A stretch of DNA of 16,208 nucleotides from an uncultured Verrucomicrobiota bacterium. GTDB lineage: Bacteria > Verrucomicrobiota > Kiritimatiellia > RFP12 > UBA1067. Under the pieces are notes generated by a model. That model was not told where the DNA came from. It saw only the letters and a list, made by a program, of their open reading frames with translations, and searched no databases. Below are positions 14,072-16,208 of this stretch, in pieces. The stretch is taken from NCBI GenBank assembly GCA_947305585.1, contig CAMZDY010000017.1, positions 1 through 16,208 of the forward strand. The letters are read 5' to 3'. A program made the position numbers and the translations under genes. Numbering within the stretch: position 1 is the stretch's first letter; each line of letters starts with the position of its first letter.

Positions 14072-14787
14072 ATCGGCTGCTGGTGGCATCCGGCGATTTG
14101 GAGATGGATAGCCCCGTGCTTTCGCGGGAGAATCTCAACCATCTCAAGGTGTTGCGGCCGGAAACGGACGAGGAGTTCGAGCTTTTCGACGGGGCGGGGC
14201 GCTACCGCAAGTACGTATATGACGGAACGCGGCTCCAGGCGGCGGGGGATGTGGCAATCGCACCCGCGCCGCGGCCGCTTATCCTTTTTGCCTGCATTAC
14301 CAAGGGGTCGCGCTGGGATTGGACGCTCGAAAAGGCCACGGAACTGGGCGCGACCGAAATCGTGCCGGTCGTTTCCGACCGCACCATCGTGCGGATCCCC
14401 AAGGCCGAACGGGCGGCGAAGCGCGAGCGTTGGGAGCGGATCGCCAAGGACGCCGCCCGCCAATGCGACACCAAATTCATTCCTTTGGTCCACGAGGCTG
14501 TCGATTTTCCCGTCTCGCTGGAGAAAGTTCGTGCCACCGCCTGCATGGTGGGGGCGCTCACCGAAAAGACGCGGATGATCGGCCAAGTGGCGGCGGAATT
14601 GGCCCGGGGCGAGCGGCCGCTGGCCGTCTATGTGGGGCCGGAAGGTGATTTCTCCCCGCGCGAACTGGAGCAGCTCTACGATTTGGCGGTGCCGGTAAGT
14701 TTCGGTGCCAACGTGCTTCGGGCGGAAACGGCGGCCATCTTCGCCTTGAGCGTGATCAAAGGAGTGGCGGATGTTCAAGCTGGTTGA
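14068..14787 (+). CDS. rsmE: 16S rRNA (uracil1498-N3)-methyltransferase RsmE
   Basis: The protein has 239 residues, normal for RsmE. It is a SPOUT methyltransferase that uses SAM to methylate U1498 of 16S rRNA. Family motifs: HLKVLR near the N-terminus (PUA-like part), ATELGATEIVPVVSDRT, RWERIAKDAARQC, and the C-terminal knot VGPEGDFSPRELE followed by FGANVLRAETAAIFAL. The usual GxRILRTETA appears as GANVLRAETAA, a mild variant. GGAGG (14053-14057) lies 10 bases upstream and the ATG overlaps the preceding small ORF. It overlaps queE by 17 bases. Confidence 0.94.
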   Translation: MNRLLVASGDLEMDSPVLSRENLNHLKVLRPETDEEFELFDGAGRYRKYVYDGTRLQAAGDVAIAPAPRPLILFACITKGSRWDWTLEKATELGATEIVPVVSDRTIVRIPKAERAAKRERWERIAKDAARQCDTKFIPLVHEAVDFPVSLEKVRATACMVGALTEKTRMIGQVAAELARGERPLAVYVGPEGDFSPRELEQLYDLAVPVSFGANVLRAETAAIFALSVIKGVADVQAG

Positions 14788-15361
14788 GATTTTCGAAAGC
14801 CTCCAGGGGGAGGGTCGCAACACGGGTCGACCCTGCGTGTTCGTGCGCTTTGCCGGGTGCAATCTGTCCTGTCCCTGGTGCGACACCAACGTCAAGATGC
14901 GCTTTCAGCTGGATCAGACGGAGTTGATGGAAGAAATCGGGCGCTCCAAGGTGAAGTCGGTGATTTTGACCGGCGGCGAACCCACCTTGGTGGAGGGGAT
15001 GGAAACGTTGGTGGCCGAGCTTAAAGCGTCGGGATATTGGATCGGGGTGGAGACCAACGGCACCAACGACCCGGCGTGGCTCCAGTTTGCGGACTATGTG
15101 GCCTGCTCGCCCAAGCAGGAGTTTCCGGACCGTCTCAAGCTCTCGCAGGCCGACGAAGTGCGTGTGGTGGCCAGTCGCAGCGCGGCGGAGACGGCAGCCT
15201 TTTGCCGCGAGGTGGCCGGCAAGATCGCCGCCACCGACTATTACGTGAGTCCGTGCGATCGCGATGGCGCCATCGACTTCGCCACCGTCAAAGAAACGCT
15301 GGCGTTGCTGGACGGCTGGTCGCTGTCGGTGCAACTCCACAAGGTGTTGGGTTTCCGTTGA
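14771..15361 (+). CDS. queE: 7-carboxy-7-deazaguanine synthase QueE
   Basis: The protein has 196 residues, at the short end for QueE. It begins with VEIFESLQGEGRNTGRPCVFVR, then the radical SAM cluster motif C30-x3-C34-x2-C37 (GCNLSCPWCDT), and has VILTGGEPTL and ETNGT in the expected order. QueE converts 6-carboxy-tetrahydropterin to 7-carboxy-7-deazaguanine on the way to preQ0 and queuosine. No queC or queD is present in the window. AAAGGAG (14758-14764) lies 6 bases before the ATG, inside the rsmE 3' end. Its setting among tRNA/rRNA modification genes fits a translation theme. Confidence 0.94.
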   Translation: MFKLVEIFESLQGEGRNTGRPCVFVRFAGCNLSCPWCDTNVKMRFQLDQTELMEEIGRSKVKSVILTGGEPTLVEGMETLVAELKASGYWIGVETNGTNDPAWLQFADYVACSPKQEFPDRLKLSQADEVRVVASRSAAETAAFCREVAGKIAATDYYVSPCDRDGAIDFATVKETLALLDGWSLSVQLHKVLGFR

Positions 15362-15378
15362 AAGCGTATGGCCGGGCG

Positions 15379-15981
15379 ATGCATACGCTAGTCATGAACG
15401 GGTGGGCGGCTTCGCCGCACGCATGGGACCTTTGCCGGTTCCGGCGCTACCGAATCGTATCTTATCTGGAGCCGGATCCCGTGCTCGACGGTCCCGTCGT
15501 GCTCGTCGGCTGGTCGCTGGGCGGCAACCGAGCCATCCGGCTGGCGGCCGAGCATCCTACTCAAGTGAAAGCGCTCGTCTTGGTCAGTCCCGTAGTGCGG
15601 ATGATGAAGGACGAGGGTTGGCAGGGCATGGGCGAAGGGCGGCTCAAGGCGTTCATCACCGCGTTCGAAATGTTCGGCGGGGCGGGACTGGGCGGCCACG
15701 AATACCCGGTCGATCCTTACGGCAACTTCAGCCACGACGAGTTGATGGTCGGGATCGACTATCTGCACGACAGCGACGTACGGCCTTGTCTCGCCCGGCT
15801 GTCGCCCGATCTGCCGATAACCGTGTTCCATTCCGAAGGGGATATTATCGCCCGGCCCAACAATGCGCAAGTTATCCGGGACGTTTGTCCCTGGGCGCGC
15901 GTGGAAATGGTGCCGGGCGCGGAGCATACCTTGCCGCTGACGATCCCCGAGCGAATCGACCGCGCTTTGACAGAAAATTAA
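15379..15981 (+). CDS. Small alpha/beta hydrolase, BioH-like
   Basis: The protein has 200 residues from the ATG at 15379. An in-frame TTG at 15358 that overlaps the queE stop is an alternative start, and neither has a clear ribosome site. The hydrolase triad is visible: Ser46 in GWSLGG, Asp155 in HSEGDIIA and His183 in PGAEHTLPL. The opening MHTLVMNGWAASPHAWD resembles BioH, the pimeloyl-ACP methyl ester esterase of biotin synthesis, but the protein is shorter than typical BioH (about 250). The cap region (about 75-130) is reduced. BioH is a reasonable guess; other small esterases cannot be excluded. It is the last gene of the tRNA-Cys unit. Confidence 0.75.
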   Translation: MHTLVMNGWAASPHAWDLCRFRRYRIVSYLEPDPVLDGPVVLVGWSLGGNRAIRLAAEHPTQVKALVLVSPVVRMMKDEGWQGMGEGRLKAFITAFEMFGGAGLGGHEYPVDPYGNFSHDELMVGIDYLHDSDVRPCLARLSPDLPITVFHSEGDIIARPNNAQVIRDVCPWARVEMVPGAEHTLPLTIPERIDRALTEN

Positions 15982-15992
15982 AAATTGTCAAA
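15966..15992. repeat. Inverted repeat TTTGACA / TGTCAAA at the end of the hydrolase gene
   Basis: Arms TTTGACA (15966-15972) and TGTCAAA (15986-15992) flank an AT-rich 13-base loop that includes the hydrolase stop codon. No T run follows and the stem is AT-rich, so it is a poor terminator. The same half-site TTGACA serves as the -35 at 16000 and recurs as a pair at 16059/16078. Confidence 0.5.
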
Positions 15993-15999
15993 TACCCCC

Positions 16000-16029
16000 T
16001 TGACAAGCGGGCGGGAAATATGATATAAT
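16000..16029 (+). promoter_or_regulatory. Promoter for the FadL-like gene
   Basis: A consensus -35 TTGACA (16000-16005) and -10 TATAAT (16024-16029) are 18 bp apart. The spacer has GCGGGCGGGAAATATGA, matching the G-rich and AATATGA parts of the other promoters. It is the best match to consensus of the four. The start of transcription would be near 16036, inside the 17-bp tandem repeat. Confidence 0.9.
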
Positions 16030-16030
16030 A

Positions 16031-16064
16031 TCCCCGAACACTCGACATCCCCGAACACTTGACA
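16031..16064. repeat. Two tandem 17-bp units in the FadL-like leader
   Basis: TCCCCGAACACTCGACA (16031-16047) is followed directly by TCCCCGAACACTTGACA (16048-16064); they differ at one base. They lie at and just after the expected transcription start. A regulator site or a simple duplication are both possible. Confidence 0.85.
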
Positions 16065-16083
16065 AAAACAAGGATTCTGTCAA
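16059..16083 (+). promoter_or_regulatory. Inverted repeat around the FadL-like ribosome-binding site
   Basis: TTGACA (16059-16064) and TGTCAA (16078-16083) can pair across a loop that contains the ribosome site AAGGA (16070-16074). The right arm ends two bases before the ATG at 16085. The stem is only 6 bp and AT-rich, so it may be an operator rather than a strong RNA hairpin. Confidence 0.4.
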
Positions 16084-16084
16084 T

Positions 16085-16208
16085 ATGAAAAAGCTACTGG
16101 TCCTCTCGTTCGCGGTTACTGCTGTCCTGACGTCTTTCGGCGCCGGATTCGGGCTTTACGAGGATTCTTCGCGCGGAAACGCGATCCTCAAGGTGGCCTG
16201 CGTGGGCG
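16085..16208 (+). CDS. N-terminal fragment of a FadL/OmpP1-like outer-membrane protein
   Basis: The first 41 codons are visible before the window ends. Residues 1-20 form a signal peptide (MKKLLVLSFAVTAVLTSFGA). It is followed by GFGLYEDSSRGNAIL, which closely resembles the start of mature FadL/TodX/OmpP1 channels (GF-ALYE-SARGNAL pattern) that carry hydrophobic compounds across the outer membrane. AAGGA (16070-16074) lies 10 bases before the ATG. The family call rests on a short segment, so it is tentative. Confidence 0.65.
   Translation, partial: MKKLLVLSFAVTAVLTSFGAGFGLYEDSSRGNAILKVACVG

Overview
The window looks like a piece of chromosome from a Gram-negative, mostly high-GC bacterium. 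Gram-negative markers are a Kdo transferase for lipid A (WaaA), a lipobox lipoprotein and the N-terminus of a FadL/OmpP1-like outer-membrane protein. The style of the genes (long chains of overlapping + strand genes, a short GC-rich coding style, degenerate 7- and 8-bp intergenic repeats) would fit an uncultured member of the Verrucomicrobiota/Kiritimatiellota/Lentisphaerota side of the PVC group. That placement is a low-confidence impression and not something the sequence proves.

Layout: (1) 1-20 holds the first codons of a divergent minus-strand gene cut by the window edge. (2) 21-1519 is an AT-richer accessory segment: degenerate 7-bp and 8-bp tandem repeats, a promoter, a leader dyad, a fused BRO-N/Fic gene (331-1209), a second dyad, then a second copy of the same repeat-plus-promoter module. 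(3) 1520-9089 is one tightly packed unit: NeuD/PglD-like acyltransferase, waaA, TPR-like lipoprotein, ketoacyl synthase, ApeP-like hotdog dehydratase, purE, ettA, rlmN. (4) 9111-15981 is a second unit that begins with tRNA-Cys, followed a few bases later by a membrane protein gene, then a Na/Pi-cotransporter-like protein, a short RNB-S1 ribonuclease, a NahK-like sugar kinase, an untracked 28-codon ORF, rsmE, queE and a BioH-like hydrolase. (5) A third unit begins with a promoter at 16000-16029 and a FadL-like gene that runs off the right edge.

Four promoters, one before each + strand unit and one before the Fic gene, share a near-identical AATATGATATAATAT-type core, three of them preceded by a G-rich spacer. 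Within units, stop and start codons overlap (ATGA or TGATG) again and again, so translational coupling is likely. Envelope lipid genes (waaA, lipoprotein, ketosynthase/dehydratase pair) sit together, as do RNA and translation genes (ettA, rlmN, tRNA-Cys, RNB nuclease, rsmE, queE).

The most interesting parts are the Fic cassette (fusion architecture, two dyads with the same GGTCTGACC core, and flanking by duplicated promoter modules), the shared promoter core, the 28-codon coupled ORF, the ribonuclease that lacks all N-terminal cold-shock domains, and the tRNA-mRNA junction.
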